A stretch of DNA of 64,000 nucleotides from the NCBI RefSeq assembly GCF_009183415.1, contig NZ_WEHU01000008.1, forward strand, positions 142,655-206,654. The letters are read 5' to 3'. The stretch comes from Bacillus sp. B1-b2 (GTDB taxonomy: Bacteria > Bacillota > Bacilli > Bacillales > Cytobacillaceae). How positions within the stretch are numbered: the first letter of the stretch is position 1; each line of letters starts with the position of its first letter. The notes beneath the pieces are model-generated. The model was not told the DNA's origin, ran no database searches, and saw nothing but the letters and a program-made list of their open reading frames with translations. Positions 20,663-30,663 of the stretch are shown piece after piece. The translations under genes were made by a program, and so were the position numbers.

Positions 20663-21661
20663 CTATTCATTGTCTTTGTTTTTTTGGTCATCAGATAATT
20701 TTCCGATTGAACCTCTCATTTCAGTATCTGCAGTAATATTTTGTAAATTCATATAATCCATTACTCCAATATTTCCTGAGCGTAGAGCATCTGACATAGC
20801 CATTGGTACTTCTGCTTCTGCTTCTACAACTTTTGCACGCATTTCTTGAACTTTCGCTTTCATTTCCTGTTCTTGTGCAACAGCCATTGCTCTTCTTTCT
20901 TCCGCTTTAGCTTGCGCAATTTTCTTATCAGCTTCCGCTTGCTCTGTTTGTAATTCTGCACCAATATTCTTACCTATATCAACATCGGCAATATCAATCG
21001 ATAGAATTTCAAATGCTGTTCCAGCATCCAAACCTTTTCCTAATACGGTTTGTGAAATCATATCTGGGTTTTCCAACACTTTTTTATGATTCGTTGAAGA
21101 ACCAATTGTTGAGACAATACCTTCCCCTACACGGGCTACAACTGTCTCTTCGCCAGCTCCACCAACTAATCGCTCAATATTTGCTCTAACTGTAATTCTT
21201 GCTTTTGCTTTTACCTCAATTCCATCCATCGCAACACCTGCAATAAATGGCGTTTCAATTACTTTAGGATTAACACTCATTTGTACAGCTTCTAAAACAT
21301 CTCTTCCTGCTAAATCAATAGCTGCACAACGTTCAAATGATAGCTCAATATTTGCACGATGAGCTGCGATTAATGCGTTAACTACGCGATCGACATTACC
21401 ACCAGCTAAATAGTGACTTTCTAATTGATTAATGGTTACATTTAAACCTGCTTTATGTGCTTTAATTAATGGATTAACAACTCGACTTGGAATAACCCTT
21501 CTTAATCTCATTCCAATTAATGTGAAAATACTGATTCTTACTCCAGCAGCTAATGCTGAAATCCATAGCATCACTGGAACAAATGTTAATAAAATCCCTA
21601 CTAAAATGATGGCAAGAACAACCACCACAATCCAAAAAATTTCTATTCCTCCAACTAACAT
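20663..21661 (-). CDS. floA: flotillin-like protein FloA
   Basis: A 332-residue FloA: an N-terminal membrane hairpin (about 7-45), an SPFH-type domain, then a charged alanine/glutamate-rich coiled coil ([22 protein letters not shown], about 235-285). Flotillins organise lipid-ordered membrane patches. The ATG at 21661 overlaps the nfeD stop by one base with GGAGG upstream. It lies in the sigma-W-type operon with nfeD, as in B. subtilis yqeZ-floA-yqfB. Confidence 0.96.
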   Translation of the reverse strand: MLVGGIEIFWIVVVVLAIILVGILLTFVPVMLWISALAAGVRISIFTLIGMRLRRVIPSRVVNPLIKAHKAGLNVTINQLESHYLAGGNVDRVVNALIAAHRANIELSFERCAAIDLAGRDVLEAVQMSVNPKVIETPFIAGVAMDGIEVKAKARITVRANIERLVGGAGEETVVARVGEGIVSTIGSSTNHKKVLENPDMISQTVLGKGLDAGTAFEILSIDIADVDIGKNIGAELQTEQAEADKKIAQAKAEERRAMAVAQEQEMKAKVQEMRAKVVEAEAEVPMAMSDALRSGNIGVMDYMNLQNITADTEMRGSIGKLSDDQKNKDNE

Positions 21662-23001
21662 CAGTTATCCTCCTTTTGTATATCTATGCCTCTTTCTTCT
21701 CTTACGACTATCCGTGAACCTTCTACTTTAACAATTATTACTACTGCGTTTTTATCAATAAATCTTCCTTCACTCACTACATCAAGTCTTTCTTCCCCTA
21801 CTACAACCATTCCTGCTGGACGTAATGCAGTTAAGGTTGTTCCAGTCTGACCAACTAAGTCATGTCGATTTGTATTTGATACATATCCACTTTCTGTATT
21901 TGTTGAATCTGTTAAGATCATTTTCTTAAAGAATCTCATCTTTTTACCAAACACCTTTACTAATAGAATAGATGCGATAATAGATACTGCCATCGCAATG
22001 AGAAGGCTGATTCCAACTACCATAATATTTCCGCTAGCTAAAAACATACTAGTAAATACAGCAACAATACCAAGAATTCCTGCTATTCCACCTACAACAA
22101 AGAATTCTAATATAATAAGCAGTACACCAATGACAAATAAGATAATACTCTCATAGCCTGCAAGGCCAGCTACTAAATGACCGTAGAAGAACAATAGTAA
22201 AGAAGAAATTCCTGCTAATCCTGGTAAACCAAAGCCTGGAGAATATAACTCAATAATGAGCCCTAAGCTTCCTATGGATAACAAAATAGGTATGACAATG
22301 GGATTTGTAACAAATCTTGCAACTTTGTCAGCAAAACTCTCATCTATATATTCTATGTTCGCTTCTTCCAGATTTAATTCTGTTAGTATATCTTCTACAC
22401 TGCTTACCGTTCCTTCTGAATAGCCAACCGCCTTAGCCTCTGTGGAGGTTAAGGTTAAAAAAGTACCCGCTTCCTTCATTTCAGGGATTTCAATCGATTT
22501 ATCTGCCATCGCCATTGCATAAATAGGATCTCTTCCATGTTTCTCTGCTGCCCCTTTCATAGCAGAAATCCAATACGATTGAGCTTTTTCATCTGCTGCA
22601 TTTCCTTGACCATCAATTACTCCTGATGCGCCTATTCTACTGCCATCTGTCATATATATTTCATCTGTATTTAATGCAATATACGAACCTGCTGATATCG
22701 CATCTTGGTTGATGTAAGTAATGGTTTTAATATTTGTCTCTGAAATTCTTTTACCAATTTCAGTAGCAGCCTGAACATCGCCTCCAGGAGTATTCATTTC
22801 AAATATTATTGCAACTGCTTGATTATCCTCTGCTTCCGTGATGGCTCGATCAATAAATTCACTTAACCCTTTTTCAACTGTATCATTAATTGGAATAACA
22901 TATACCTTCTCTTCATCATTAGCATAAATGATAGATGGAATCATTGATAGTAGAAGAAGACATAAAAGTGGAAATAACCATATTTTTTTTGTTAATCTCA
23001 C
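21661..23001 (-). CDS. yqeZ: NfeD-like membrane-bound serine protease (YqeZ)
   Basis: A 446-residue NfeD1b-type protein. A signal peptide (about 1-27) precedes a ClpP-class serine protease domain, in which Ser103 in the DAISAGS segment is the likely nucleophile and NTPGG near residue 71 is the oxyanion motif. Four or five membrane helices follow (about 228-360), then a C-terminal OB-like NfeD domain. These proteins work with flotillin/SPFH partners in membrane protein quality control. It starts with GTG at 23001 after GGAAGGAGGGGG. Confidence 0.94.
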   Translation of the reverse strand: MRLTKKIWLFPLLCLLLLSMIPSIIYANDEEKVYVIPINDTVEKGLSEFIDRAITEAEDNQAVAIIFEMNTPGGDVQAATEIGKRISETNIKTITYINQDAISAGSYIALNTDEIYMTDGSRIGASGVIDGQGNAADEKAQSYWISAMKGAAEKHGRDPIYAMAMADKSIEIPEMKEAGTFLTLTSTEAKAVGYSEGTVSSVEDILTELNLEEANIEYIDESFADKVARFVTNPIVIPILLSIGSLGLIIELYSPGFGLPGLAGISSLLLFFYGHLVAGLAGYESIILFVIGVLLIILEFFVVGGIAGILGIVAVFTSMFLASGNIMVVGISLLIAMAVSIIASILLVKVFGKKMRFFKKMILTDSTNTESGYVSNTNRHDLVGQTGTTLTALRPAGMVVVGEERLDVVSEGRFIDKNAVVIIVKVEGSRIVVREERGIDIQKEDN

Positions 23002-23044
23002 ATTCCCCCTCCTTCCTATGCTTAGTCTAATTGTATAGTATGTA

Positions 23045-23070
23045 TACGTTTAATATTTCAATAAGTTTCA
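23045..23070 (-). promoter_or_regulatory. sigma-W promoter of nfeD-floA
   Basis: TGAAAC (23070-23065), a 16-bp spacer, then CGTA (23048-23045). This is a perfect match to the sigma-W consensus, about 45 bp before yqeZ, whose B. subtilis counterpart belongs to the sigma-W regulon. Confidence 0.85.
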
Positions 23071-23109
23071 TTTAATATTATCTTTTTTAAAAAACTTATA
23101 AATAAGTAA

Positions 23110-23137
23110 AAAGGCTACAGTGGTAACTGTAGCCTTT
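23110..23137 (-). terminator. terminator of rpsU-yqeY
   Basis: An 11-bp perfect stem AAAGGCTACAG/CTGTAGCCTTT with a short loop and T run on the minus strand, 14 bases after yqeY. Confidence 0.85.
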
Positions 23138-23151
23138 AAAACATTTGCGAT

Positions 23152-23595
23152 TTATGAAAGGTGTTGTTGTACAAGTTTATTTACTAGTGAACCATCTGCT
23201 TTTCCTTTTACTTTAGGCATTAAAGCAGCCATCACTTTTCCCATTTCTTTCTTAGAAGTTGCTCCTGTTTCTGAAATTGTTTCTTTTACAATCTCAGAAA
23301 GCTTCTCTTCAGAAAGTTGCTCTGGCATATATATTTCAACATGCTGTAACTCCGCACGTACTTTGTCAACAAGATCTATACGACCTGCTTTTTCAAACTC
23401 ATGGAGGGAGTCCTTGCGTTGTTTTACTTCGCGAGAAAGGACAGATAACTCGTCTTCTTCTGAAAGATCGCTACCAAGCTTAATTCCTTCATTTTGAAGG
23501 GAAGCTTTAATCATTCGAATAACAACTAGTTTATCTTTTTCTTTGTTTTTCATCGCTTGCTTCATATCATTGTTTAAGCGTTCGAGAAGACTCAA
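23152..23595 (-). CDS. yqeY: GatB/YqeY domain protein
   Basis: A 147-residue YqeY, homologous to the tail domain of GatB. It is all-helical and charged, with segments [14 protein letters not shown] and [17 protein letters not shown] typical of the family. It probably binds tRNA but has no established activity. It follows rpsU by 17 bp in the usual rpsU-yqeY pair. Confidence 0.95.
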   Translation of the reverse strand: MSLLERLNNDMKQAMKNKEKDKLVVIRMIKASLQNEGIKLGSDLSEEDELSVLSREVKQRKDSLHEFEKAGRIDLVDKVRAELQHVEIYMPEQLSEEKLSEIVKETISETGATSKKEMGKVMAALMPKVKGKADGSLVNKLVQQHLS

Positions 23596-23612
23596 TTTCG
23601 TTACACCCTCTC

Positions 23613-23786
23613 TTAGAACTTACGTTTTCTTGCTGCTTCTGATTTTTTCTTACGTTTCACACTTGGTTTCTCGTAGAATTCGCGCTTTCTAGCTTCCTGC
23701 AAAGTACCAGTTTTTGATACTGAACGTTTGAAGCGACGAAGAGCATCTTCAAGCGATTCGTTTTTACGAACGACGGTTTTAGACAT
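23613..23786 (-). CDS. rpsU: 30S ribosomal protein S21
   Basis: A 57-residue basic protein beginning [20 protein letters not shown] and ending in a lysine/arginine-rich tail, the S21 pattern. The start is the ATG at 23786 after GGAGGGAGGGAAAG; the longer frame starting at 23876 has no support. S21 helps translation initiation near the anti-Shine-Dalgarno region. Confidence 0.97.
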
Positions 23787-24110
23787 TCTCTTTCCCTCCC
23801 TCCGAACACAACACACTAACATCAACATGGTTTCCATGTACCTTGACATTATATTATATCTAGGAAACAAGGTCAACTGTATTTAGCACAGTTGAAGCAA
23901 ATGTTTTTAAAAATAGGTGCTAACATGATATTTTTACTGAATACATGTCATAAATACTTCGCTTATTCCCGTTTTTTCCCTATTAAAAAGTGTTTTAAAC
24001 AGAAATTGATCATCTCATTTCATAAAAAATCACTTTTTGTGAAATTCTGTCTTTTATTCAGCATGTCCTCCTTTTCTTAGGCATAAAGTGAAATAAAGGG
24101 AGGAGCAAAT

Positions 24111-25031
24111 ATGATTTATATTCTATTGTTTTTAGTATTCATTCTTTTATTTATATATGGCATGACCTTGCTGAGAGCGGGATTATTTGATTTATCTTCT
24201 CAGTCCTTAAAGAAATGGCTAGGTAAAGTAACGGACAAGCCGTGGAAAGGGTTTTTGCTATCCATTTTCCTAACCGCCTTATTACAAAGTAGTTCTGCCG
24301 TAATGGTTTTAACGATTGGATTAATAGCTGCAAGAATCCTTACGTTCCCTCAATCTATAGGCATTATTCTTGGTACAAACATCGGAACCACATTTACAAC
24401 AGAATTCATTACCTTTGATTTAAATAATTATTTACTTCCACTTGCGATTACTGGTGTATTGTGTATTTTAATTAATAAGAAAAAATTACGTAGTATCGGT
24501 TTTATATTCCTTGGTATTTCTATCGTTTTTACCACCATGAGAGGCTTTAACTATTTTGCAGAAATGCTAGAACAAAGCAGCTATGTTCAACCATTTTTTC
24601 TCCATCTTGCAGATCATCCTTTACTTGCTCTTTTTGTAGGTATTTGTGTTACAGCACTGATACAATCTAGTACTGCTACCATAGGAATGATGATGGGATT
24701 TTTACATGCGGATTTACTGCCAATAGAAATAGCTATCATCATCATGTTAGGTTCTAATATTGGTACATGTATTACCTCTTACATCGCTTCTTTAGGAACA
24801 GATAAAAGCGCTAAATTATGTGCTTATGCACATATTTGGCTAAATATCGGTGGAGTCATTTTTTTTCTTCCATTCATTCCTTATTTAGCAGATCTCGTTC
24901 AGTATATGACACTAGATAAAGATGTACAGCTAGCTCATGCAAGTTTAATCTTTAATATTATTTCCTCCATCATTGTTCTTCCCTTTGCAGAACGGTTTGG
25001 ACAATTGATTATGAAAATACATAAATATTGA
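24111..25031 (+). CDS. yqeW: Na+/phosphate cotransporter family protein (YqeW)
   Basis: A 306-residue membrane protein with two inverted Na/Pi repeats, each carrying the diagnostic QSSSA (about 60) or QSSTA (about 184) and a following GTNIGT or GSNIGT segment. Eight or so membrane helices fill the chain. It likely moves phosphate or another anion with sodium. The ATG at 24111 follows GGGAGGAG. It is transcribed opposite to its neighbours, as in B. subtilis, where yqeW separates mtaB from rpsU. Confidence 0.9.
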   Translation: MIYILLFLVFILLFIYGMTLLRAGLFDLSSQSLKKWLGKVTDKPWKGFLLSIFLTALLQSSSAVMVLTIGLIAARILTFPQSIGIILGTNIGTTFTTEFITFDLNNYLLPLAITGVLCILINKKKLRSIGFIFLGISIVFTTMRGFNYFAEMLEQSSYVQPFFLHLADHPLLALFVGICVTALIQSSTATIGMMMGFLHADLLPIEIAIIIMLGSNIGTCITSYIASLGTDKSAKLCAYAHIWLNIGGVIFFLPFIPYLADLVQYMTLDKDVQLAHASLIFNIISSIIVLPFAERFGQLIMKIHKY

Positions 25032-25068
25032 TTGTAAACAAAAAACATCAATTAAGAAAATGAAACAG

Positions 25069-25111
25069 AAATCCCGAATTAGAGTGAATGATCATGTCTA
25101 ATTCGGGATTT
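25069..25111. terminator. bidirectional terminator between yqeW and the ABC exporter
   Basis: A 15-bp perfect stem AAATCCCGAATTAGA with its complement. It lies between the convergent ends of yqeW (+) and the exporter operon (-) and has T-rich flanks in both directions. Confidence 0.85.
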
Positions 25112-25132
25112 AATTTAGCATTAACTTTTATT

Positions 25133-26914
25133 CTACATTACCTGTAGTAAGTCATACTGCGACTGATAAAGATGATAATATAGACCCTTTTTCTCCATTA
25201 GTTCCGAATGTGTTCCTTTTTCTACTACTCTCCCACCATCTACGTAAAATATTTGGCTGCTGTTTTTAATAGTGGACAGTCGGTGGGCAATAATAAAAGA
25301 AGTCCTTCCTTTTAATAATTCTGTAATTCCTTCTTGAAGCAATTCTTCTGTTTTTGTATCAATACTACTAGTTGCTTCATCCAGTATTAAAATCTTTGGG
25401 TTAGCTAAAAGTGCTCTTGCAAAAGAAATTAATTGTCTCTGTCCTGCTGAAAGTGTACTTCCCCTTTCTTCTACAACGGTTTCATATCCATCTTTCAAAT
25501 CCTTAATAAAATCATGTGCTCTTACTATTTTTGCCGCTTGAATAACTTCCTCTTTAGTAGCATCTAATTTTCCATAGCGAATATTATCAAGAATGGTACC
25601 CGAAAACACAAAAGTATCCTGAAGCATAACTCCCATCTGAGATCGCAGAGATTTTAACGTTACGTCTCGAATATCGATTCCATCTATTTTTACCTTTCCT
25701 TCATTCACATCATAAAACCTACTCAGTAAGTTAATGATAGTAGATTTTCCAGCACCAGTTGGACCAACTAATGCAATAGAGCTACCAGCTTTTATATCAA
25801 AGCTAACATCTGTTAATATGTTTTTACCTTCTTCATAGCGGAATGTCACCTTCTCAAAGCTTACATTTCCTTTTATGGTAGGCATCGAAATGGCTTTAGG
25901 ATTATCTTTAATCTCTGGTTCAATATCTAAGGTCTCAAAGATTCTTTCTAAATAAGCAGAAGCTGTTATTAAAGCATTATAGAAATTCCCCATATTAATA
26001 ACTGGATTCCAGAAGTTATTAACATATCCTATAAACGCAACTAATGTTCCAGTAGTAACCTCTACCCCAATTTGACGTATTCCAACAAAATAAATGAGAC
26101 AGGTTGTCAACACAGAAATATTTTGCACTCCTGGCCATAATAAAAATTGAATCCCTACTGCCTTTAACCACGAAGTTCGTGTTTCATCACTTACTTCTTC
26201 AAAAATTTCAAAATTCTCTTTTTCCCTAGCAAAGGATTGAGTAATTTTGATACCAGCAATACTCTCATGTATATAGGCATTTAAATTTGATTGCTTATTA
26301 CTTAAGATTTGATAGGCTTTACGCTGCATATTTTTAATAACCCATACTAAGACTCCAAGAATTGGTAGTAACGCAAGGCTATATAACGTTAGCTTTGCAT
26401 CAATAGCAAACATAAAGACAAGTGTAATAACAACACTTAAAATATCAGAAATAAGATTAATTAATCCATTACTTAAAAGATCACTCAATGTATTAATATA
26501 ATTTACTACTCTAATCAGAATCTTACCATGTGGGCGATTATCAAAATACGAGAAAGGTAGCTTTTGTAAATGCTGAAAGATATCTAATCGCATATCCTTT
26601 AATATATTCTGCCCTATATCTGTTATCCATTGAATACGATATCTCATACATATCCCTATAACAAAAAGAGAGAGTACAAAGAGAATACTAATAAAAATTA
26701 GCGATTGTACATCTTTCTCCGGAATAATCTCATCAATAGCTATCTTAGTAAAATACGGACCAAGCATACTTGCAGCATTTGCTATAAGAATAAGGATTAA
26801 GGTAACAAATAATGATTTTTTATATGGTTTAATATAACCACCAATTCGCTTAAAATGACTCCAGTTAAATTCCGTTTCTAATTCTTCATCTACATTAAAT
26901 TTATTGCGGGCCAA
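25133..26914 (-). CDS. ABC exporter subunit with catalytic nucleotide-binding site (YfiC-like)
   Basis: A 593-residue half-transporter: six membrane helices (about 30-320), then an ATPase domain with Walker A GPTGAGKST, signature LSAGQ (Gly to Ala) and Walker B ILILDEATSS with the catalytic glutamate, and an H-loop IIAHR. It starts with TTG at 26914 inside the end of the upstream subunit gene (14-bp overlap) after GGGGGAG; the longer frame is not supported. With its partner it forms a heterodimeric drug/lipid-type exporter like BmrCD or YfiBC. The substrate is unknown. Confidence 0.88.
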   Translation of the reverse strand: MARNKFNVDEELETEFNWSHFKRIGGYIKPYKKSLFVTLILILIANAASMLGPYFTKIAIDEIIPEKDVQSLIFISILFVLSLFVIGICMRYRIQWITDIGQNILKDMRLDIFQHLQKLPFSYFDNRPHGKILIRVVNYINTLSDLLSNGLINLISDILSVVITLVFMFAIDAKLTLYSLALLPILGVLVWVIKNMQRKAYQILSNKQSNLNAYIHESIAGIKITQSFAREKENFEIFEEVSDETRTSWLKAVGIQFLLWPGVQNISVLTTCLIYFVGIRQIGVEVTTGTLVAFIGYVNNFWNPVINMGNFYNALITASAYLERIFETLDIEPEIKDNPKAISMPTIKGNVSFEKVTFRYEEGKNILTDVSFDIKAGSSIALVGPTGAGKSTIINLLSRFYDVNEGKVKIDGIDIRDVTLKSLRSQMGVMLQDTFVFSGTILDNIRYGKLDATKEEVIQAAKIVRAHDFIKDLKDGYETVVEERGSTLSAGQRQLISFARALLANPKILILDEATSSIDTKTEELLQEGITELLKGRTSFIIAHRLSTIKNSSQIFYVDGGRVVEKGTHSELMEKKGLYYHLYQSQYDLLQVM

Positions 26915-28679
26915 TTGTTGCTCCCCCTTCTTCCTGTTCTTGCAATCCAAGTTGTCTACGATAAACATCATAATAAATCCCTTTTCTTGCAACTAATTCT
27001 TGATGAGTTCCTCTTTCTTTCACTTCTCCCTTATCTAAAACTAAGATAAAATCTGCATCTCTAACTGAGGAAATTCGATGTGCAATAATAAAAGTCGTCT
27101 TATTTTTCGTTAACTCGTTTAGCTCTTTTTGTATTTTACTTTCCGTCTCCATGTCTACAGCAGAAGTAGTGTCATCTAAGATTAAGATAGATGGATCTTT
27201 CGCTAAGGCTCTTGCTAAGGATATACGCTGCTTTTGCCCGCCTGATAGACCTACTCCACGCTCTCCTACGATTGTATGATACCCTTCTGGCATTCTAGTA
27301 ATAAATGTATGAGCATCAGCTATTTGAGCAACTCGTTGAATTTGATCCGTTTGAAGAAATGGATTCCCAAAAGCTATATTTTCTTCTATCGTGTTAGAAA
27401 ATAGAAAAACGTCCTGCATTACCATAGATATTTGATTTCTTAGCTTCCTAACAGGCCATTCTTTAGCATCTGTTTGATCGATTAACACTCTACCTTCAGT
27501 AGGGTCATAAAACCTTGCTATTAGATTGACAAGGGTGGATTTACCTGAACCAGTTTCTCCAAGAATTCCAACAGTTTGCCCTGGAGACACTTGAAAAGAA
27601 ACATTCTTCAAAATAGGGGTCTTTGGGTCATCTGAAAAGGCAAAGGACACATTATCAAATGTAACAAAGCCTTTAATTTCTTTAGTAGGATCACGTTCCT
27701 CTACTGCTATTTGCGGCTCTGTTTGAAGCAAATTTCGAATTTTAACACAAGATGCATTAAATCGTTGAACATCATTAATGAGCCACCCACTCATTCTCAT
27801 AGGTACATTCAAAAGCCACATAAACCCGTTGAATGCAACTAGGTCACCAATAGACATACTACCATCCATTACGAAATATCCGCCTAACACTAAAGTAATA
27901 ACACTTAATACCCCTGCAAAACCATCTAACCACGGTAGATATTTTTTCGATACATCTGCTGAATCAATATTTCTTTTCCGATAATCCTTGTTAAAGGAAT
28001 TAAATTTTTCAATTTCATACTCTTCACGAGAAAATGCTTTTACCACACGATTTCCACTGATATTTTCTTCTACCATAGAATTTAGTCTAGAGAAACTTTC
28101 TCGAATTTCAAAAAAAACTGGATGTGCCTCATTAGACATCTTTTTTGTAAACACAAATATAAATGGAGTTACAATAATTAATGCAATGGTTAAGCGCCAA
28201 TCAATACTAGACATTACGATAATGGCAACTAAAAACCAAATAACACATTCTGCTATGTTGTAACAAACCCATGAAACAAAATGACGGATTGCGTCCATAT
28301 CCCCTGTCATTCTAGCCATTATATCTCCCACTCGATGATGATTAAAAAAGTCAAAGTCAAGCTCTTGTAATTTTTCATACATTCTCTGTCTAATATCAAA
28401 TTGCGCATCCTGACCTACTCGTTCGTACATCATTTGGTATATATAACGTGTAACTGTACGTATGAAATTCACACCAATCATTGTTAACAAAATAGGAATT
28501 AATAAAGAGAGTTGATTATCTCCGATTACATCATCAATTAATACTCCACTCAATAGAGGAATAAGAACCACTAATATAGAATTTAGCAATAAGATACAAG
28601 ATGCTATTACTACTTTCTTTTTATTTCTTTGTACATAACTCCAAATCCATTGGTAATTATTCAATAGGTATCTACACAC
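26901..28679 (-). CDS. ABC exporter subunit with degenerate ATP site (YfiB-like)
   Basis: A 592-residue half-transporter: six membrane helices in the first 310 residues, then an ATPase domain with Walker A GETGSGKST, canonical signature LSGGQ, and Walker B ILILDDTTSA, where Asp replaces the catalytic Glu. Paired with the next gene (Glu present, but LSAGQ signature), this gives one working and one degenerate ATP site, the known asymmetry of heterodimeric exporters. The start (GTG at 28679) is uncertain because no clear ribosome binding site precedes it. Confidence 0.85.
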   Translation of the reverse strand: MCRYLLNNYQWIWSYVQRNKKKVVIASCILLLNSILVVLIPLLSGVLIDDVIGDNQLSLLIPILLTMIGVNFIRTVTRYIYQMMYERVGQDAQFDIRQRMYEKLQELDFDFFNHHRVGDIMARMTGDMDAIRHFVSWVCYNIAECVIWFLVAIIVMSSIDWRLTIALIIVTPFIFVFTKKMSNEAHPVFFEIRESFSRLNSMVEENISGNRVVKAFSREEYEIEKFNSFNKDYRKRNIDSADVSKKYLPWLDGFAGVLSVITLVLGGYFVMDGSMSIGDLVAFNGFMWLLNVPMRMSGWLINDVQRFNASCVKIRNLLQTEPQIAVEERDPTKEIKGFVTFDNVSFAFSDDPKTPILKNVSFQVSPGQTVGILGETGSGKSTLVNLIARFYDPTEGRVLIDQTDAKEWPVRKLRNQISMVMQDVFLFSNTIEENIAFGNPFLQTDQIQRVAQIADAHTFITRMPEGYHTIVGERGVGLSGGQKQRISLARALAKDPSILILDDTTSAVDMETESKIQKELNELTKNKTTFIIAHRISSVRDADFILVLDKGEVKERGTHQELVARKGIYYDVYRRQLGLQEQEEGGATIGPQ

Positions 28680-28750
28680 TTTCTATTTAAATTTAAATAG
28701 GATATTATTATTTATGACTGACCATATACATGAAAAGAAGAACGAGCTAA

Positions 28751-28816
28751 CTAAGTAAATCCCTTATTTTTATTCCAAATCATATCTATCTCTCCATTCT
28801 TCCAATTTCTATCCAT
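28751..28816 (-). CDS. possible 21-residue leader peptide upstream of the ABC exporter
   Basis: ATG at 28816, six bases after AGAGAGGT, opens a 21-codon frame (MDRNWKNGEI then a charged and aromatic tail) ending in TAG at 28753-28751, about 70 bp before the exporter gene. The good binding site and position recall the translated leader bmrB in front of B. subtilis bmrCD. I have no homology evidence for the peptide itself. Confidence 0.35.
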   Translation of the reverse strand: MDRNWKNGEIDMIWNKNKGFT

Positions 28817-28870
28817 AATGGTACCTCTCTTTTCATTTTTTTATCTCAGATTTATTTTAGTCATCTATGT

Positions 28871-28900
28871 TTGACGTAACTAGCACTTAAATTGTATAAT
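28871..28900 (+). promoter_or_regulatory. sigma-A promoter of the AraC-type regulator
   Basis: TTGACG (28871-28876), an 18-bp spacer, then TATAAT (28895-28900), followed by AAGGAG eight bases before the ATG at 28936. Confidence 0.75.
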
Positions 28901-28935
28901 TGTGGACAAAATTTGACTTGTAAGGAGTTAAACAA

Positions 28936-29709
28936 ATGCTTTTTTATCAATCCAATTATTTTGGAAACAATGGTGATTTTGACCGTATCTCTGCATATAG
29001 ACCTCAAAATTTTCCTCATTTCCACAGAAGCTTAGAGCTAATTATGGTGAATGAAGGAGAATTAGATGTTACTATTCAGGACAAAACATATCGCCTCCAA
29101 GAAAATGAATGCGCTTTAATTTTATCCAATCAAATTCATAGCTTACAAAGCTTTCAAGAGAACCATGCTTGGATTTATGTTTTTTCTCCCGAATTTGTTA
29201 ATCAATTTTACCAACTTAGTAAAAATAAAATATTACTCCATCCTGTTTTTCGTTTGTCCCCTCCCTTACAGGAGTTAACTAACACTATCTTGGTTAAAAA
29301 TGAATCTACTTTATTTGCGAAGAAAGGAGTATTTTATTTAATTTGTGATGAATTACTAAAACAAACTGTATTAGAAGAAGAAGCGAAAAGAGAAGATTAT
29401 CTGCTTCATGATTTATTGAATTATATACAAAATCATTTTACAGAGGAGCTTTCATTAAAGGATTTAGCACAGCAGTTTGGTTATGATTATTCGTATTTAT
29501 CAAGATTTTTTACAAAAGTACTCAAAGTTTCATTTGTTGAATTTTTGAATGGCCATCGAATTACGTTAGCTGCACAGCTTCTAAGAACTACTGATGCTAA
29601 AATCACAGAAATTGCAGAAAAAGTAGGCTATCAACATATCAGAAGCTTTAATCGTAACTTTGAGAAGATGATGAGTGTAACACCTAGTAATTATCGAAAA
29701 GCTAATTAA
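28936..29709 (+). CDS. AraC/XylS-family transcriptional regulator
   Basis: A 257-residue regulator. The N-terminal half is a cupin-type ligand domain (HFHRSLELIMVNEGELDV near residues 28-45). The C-terminal part carries two HTH motifs (SLKDLAQQFGYDYSYLSRFF and ITEIAEKVGYQHIRSFNRNF). It is divergent from the ABC exporter operon and is a likely local regulator of it, similar to the AraC gene near B. subtilis yfiBC. The inducer is unknown. A convergent terminator separates it from deoC. Confidence 0.88.
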   Translation: MLFYQSNYFGNNGDFDRISAYRPQNFPHFHRSLELIMVNEGELDVTIQDKTYRLQENECALILSNQIHSLQSFQENHAWIYVFSPEFVNQFYQLSKNKILLHPVFRLSPPLQELTNTILVKNESTLFAKKGVFYLICDELLKQTVLEEEAKREDYLLHDLLNYIQNHFTEELSLKDLAQQFGYDYSYLSRFFTKVLKVSFVEFLNGHRITLAAQLLRTTDAKITEIAEKVGYQHIRSFNRNFEKMMSVTPSNYRKAN

Positions 29710-29777
29710 TAAAATAGGCACTAATACATAGTAATATTCTTAATATTATCATAAAAATGATATCATTCCTCATCAAA

Positions 29778-29819
29778 AAAACCTTAAGTAACAACGATAA
29801 ACGCTGTACTTAAGGTTTT
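29778..29819. terminator. bidirectional terminator between the AraC gene and deoC
   Basis: A 13-bp perfect stem AAAACCTTAAGTA/TACTTAAGGTTTT between convergent genes, with A and T runs at the two ends. Confidence 0.85.
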
Positions 29820-29830
29820 ACTACGTTCTA

Positions 29831-30496
29831 TTAGTAATCACTATTACTAGTTAGACCATTTACAATGGCAACACCAGAGCTTGCACCAATTCTAGTTGCT
29901 CCAGCTTCGACCATTTTTTCTGTATCTTCACTGCTTCTTACACCACCAGATGCTTTAACACCGATATCAGGTCCTACTGTCTTTCTCATTAGAGCAATGT
30001 CTTCTACAGTAGCTCCACCAGTGGAGAAACCAGTTGAAGTTTTTACAAAGTCAGTTCCTGCTTCTACAGCTAGCTTACATGCAATCTCTTTTTCTTCATC
30101 ATTCAGAAGACTTGTTTCAATAATAACTTTTGTTAAAGCCTTCCCTTTAGCTGCTTCTACTACAGCTTTAATATCTTCTCTTACTAAATCATAATTCTTA
30201 TCCTTCAATGCACCAATGTTAATAACCATATCAACTTCAGTAACACCGTTTTTAATAGCATCTTCTGTTTCGAAAGCTTTTGTAGTTGAAGTAGTTGCTC
30301 CTAATGGGAACCCAATAACGGTACATACTTTTACTTCCGTTCCCGCTAATAGTTCACTCGCTAGTTTAACCCAAGTTGGATTTACACAAACGGATGCAAA
30401 GTTATATGTTTTTGCTTCTTCACAAATGGTAATGATTTGATCTTTTTGAGCATCTGCTTTTAATAGTGTATGGTCAATCATTTTTGCAATATTCAT
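29831..30496 (-). CDS. deoC: deoxyribose-phosphate aldolase
   Basis: A 221-residue class I aldolase splitting 2-deoxyribose-5-phosphate into glyceraldehyde-3-phosphate and acetaldehyde. The Schiff-base lysine sits in the FVKTSTGF segment near residue 152, and a second key lysine in GVKASGGVR near 181. AGGAGAATTCCC precedes the ATG at 30496. It stands alone between two hairpins, unlike B. subtilis, where it is in dra-nupC-pdp; cdd in this same window is a metabolic partner in nucleoside salvage. Confidence 0.95.
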   Translation of the reverse strand: MNIAKMIDHTLLKADAQKDQIITICEEAKTYNFASVCVNPTWVKLASELLAGTEVKVCTVIGFPLGATTSTTKAFETEDAIKNGVTEVDMVINIGALKDKNYDLVREDIKAVVEAAKGKALTKVIIETSLLNDEEKEIACKLAVEAGTDFVKTSTGFSTGGATVEDIALMRKTVGPDIGVKASGGVRSSEDTEKMVEAGATRIGASSGVAIVNGLTSNSDY

Positions 30497-30545
30497 GGGA
30501 ATTCTCCTTTAGTATGAGAGTATTTTTTTACTTTATGTAAAACTA

Positions 30546-30595
30546 CAAAAGTGTCAGATAGAAAGTAGCTATTTAGCTTTTCCGTGACACTTTTG
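30546..30595 (-). terminator. hairpin after mtaB (weak terminator)
   Basis: An 11-bp perfect stem CAAAAGTGTCA/TGACACTTTTG with a 28-base loop. The following T run is broken on the minus strand, so termination strength is unclear. Confidence 0.5.
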
Positions 30596-30663
30596 CTTAG
30601 GTGGCACTTCTTCAAATTAATATTTTTGCTATTAAATAGGATTTATTTTATTTATACTTCTTC

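Noticed and set aside
23787..23876. Longer S21 frame starting at 23876
   Set aside because: The extra 30 codons include no binding site and do not match S21; the ATG at 23786 has a strong site.
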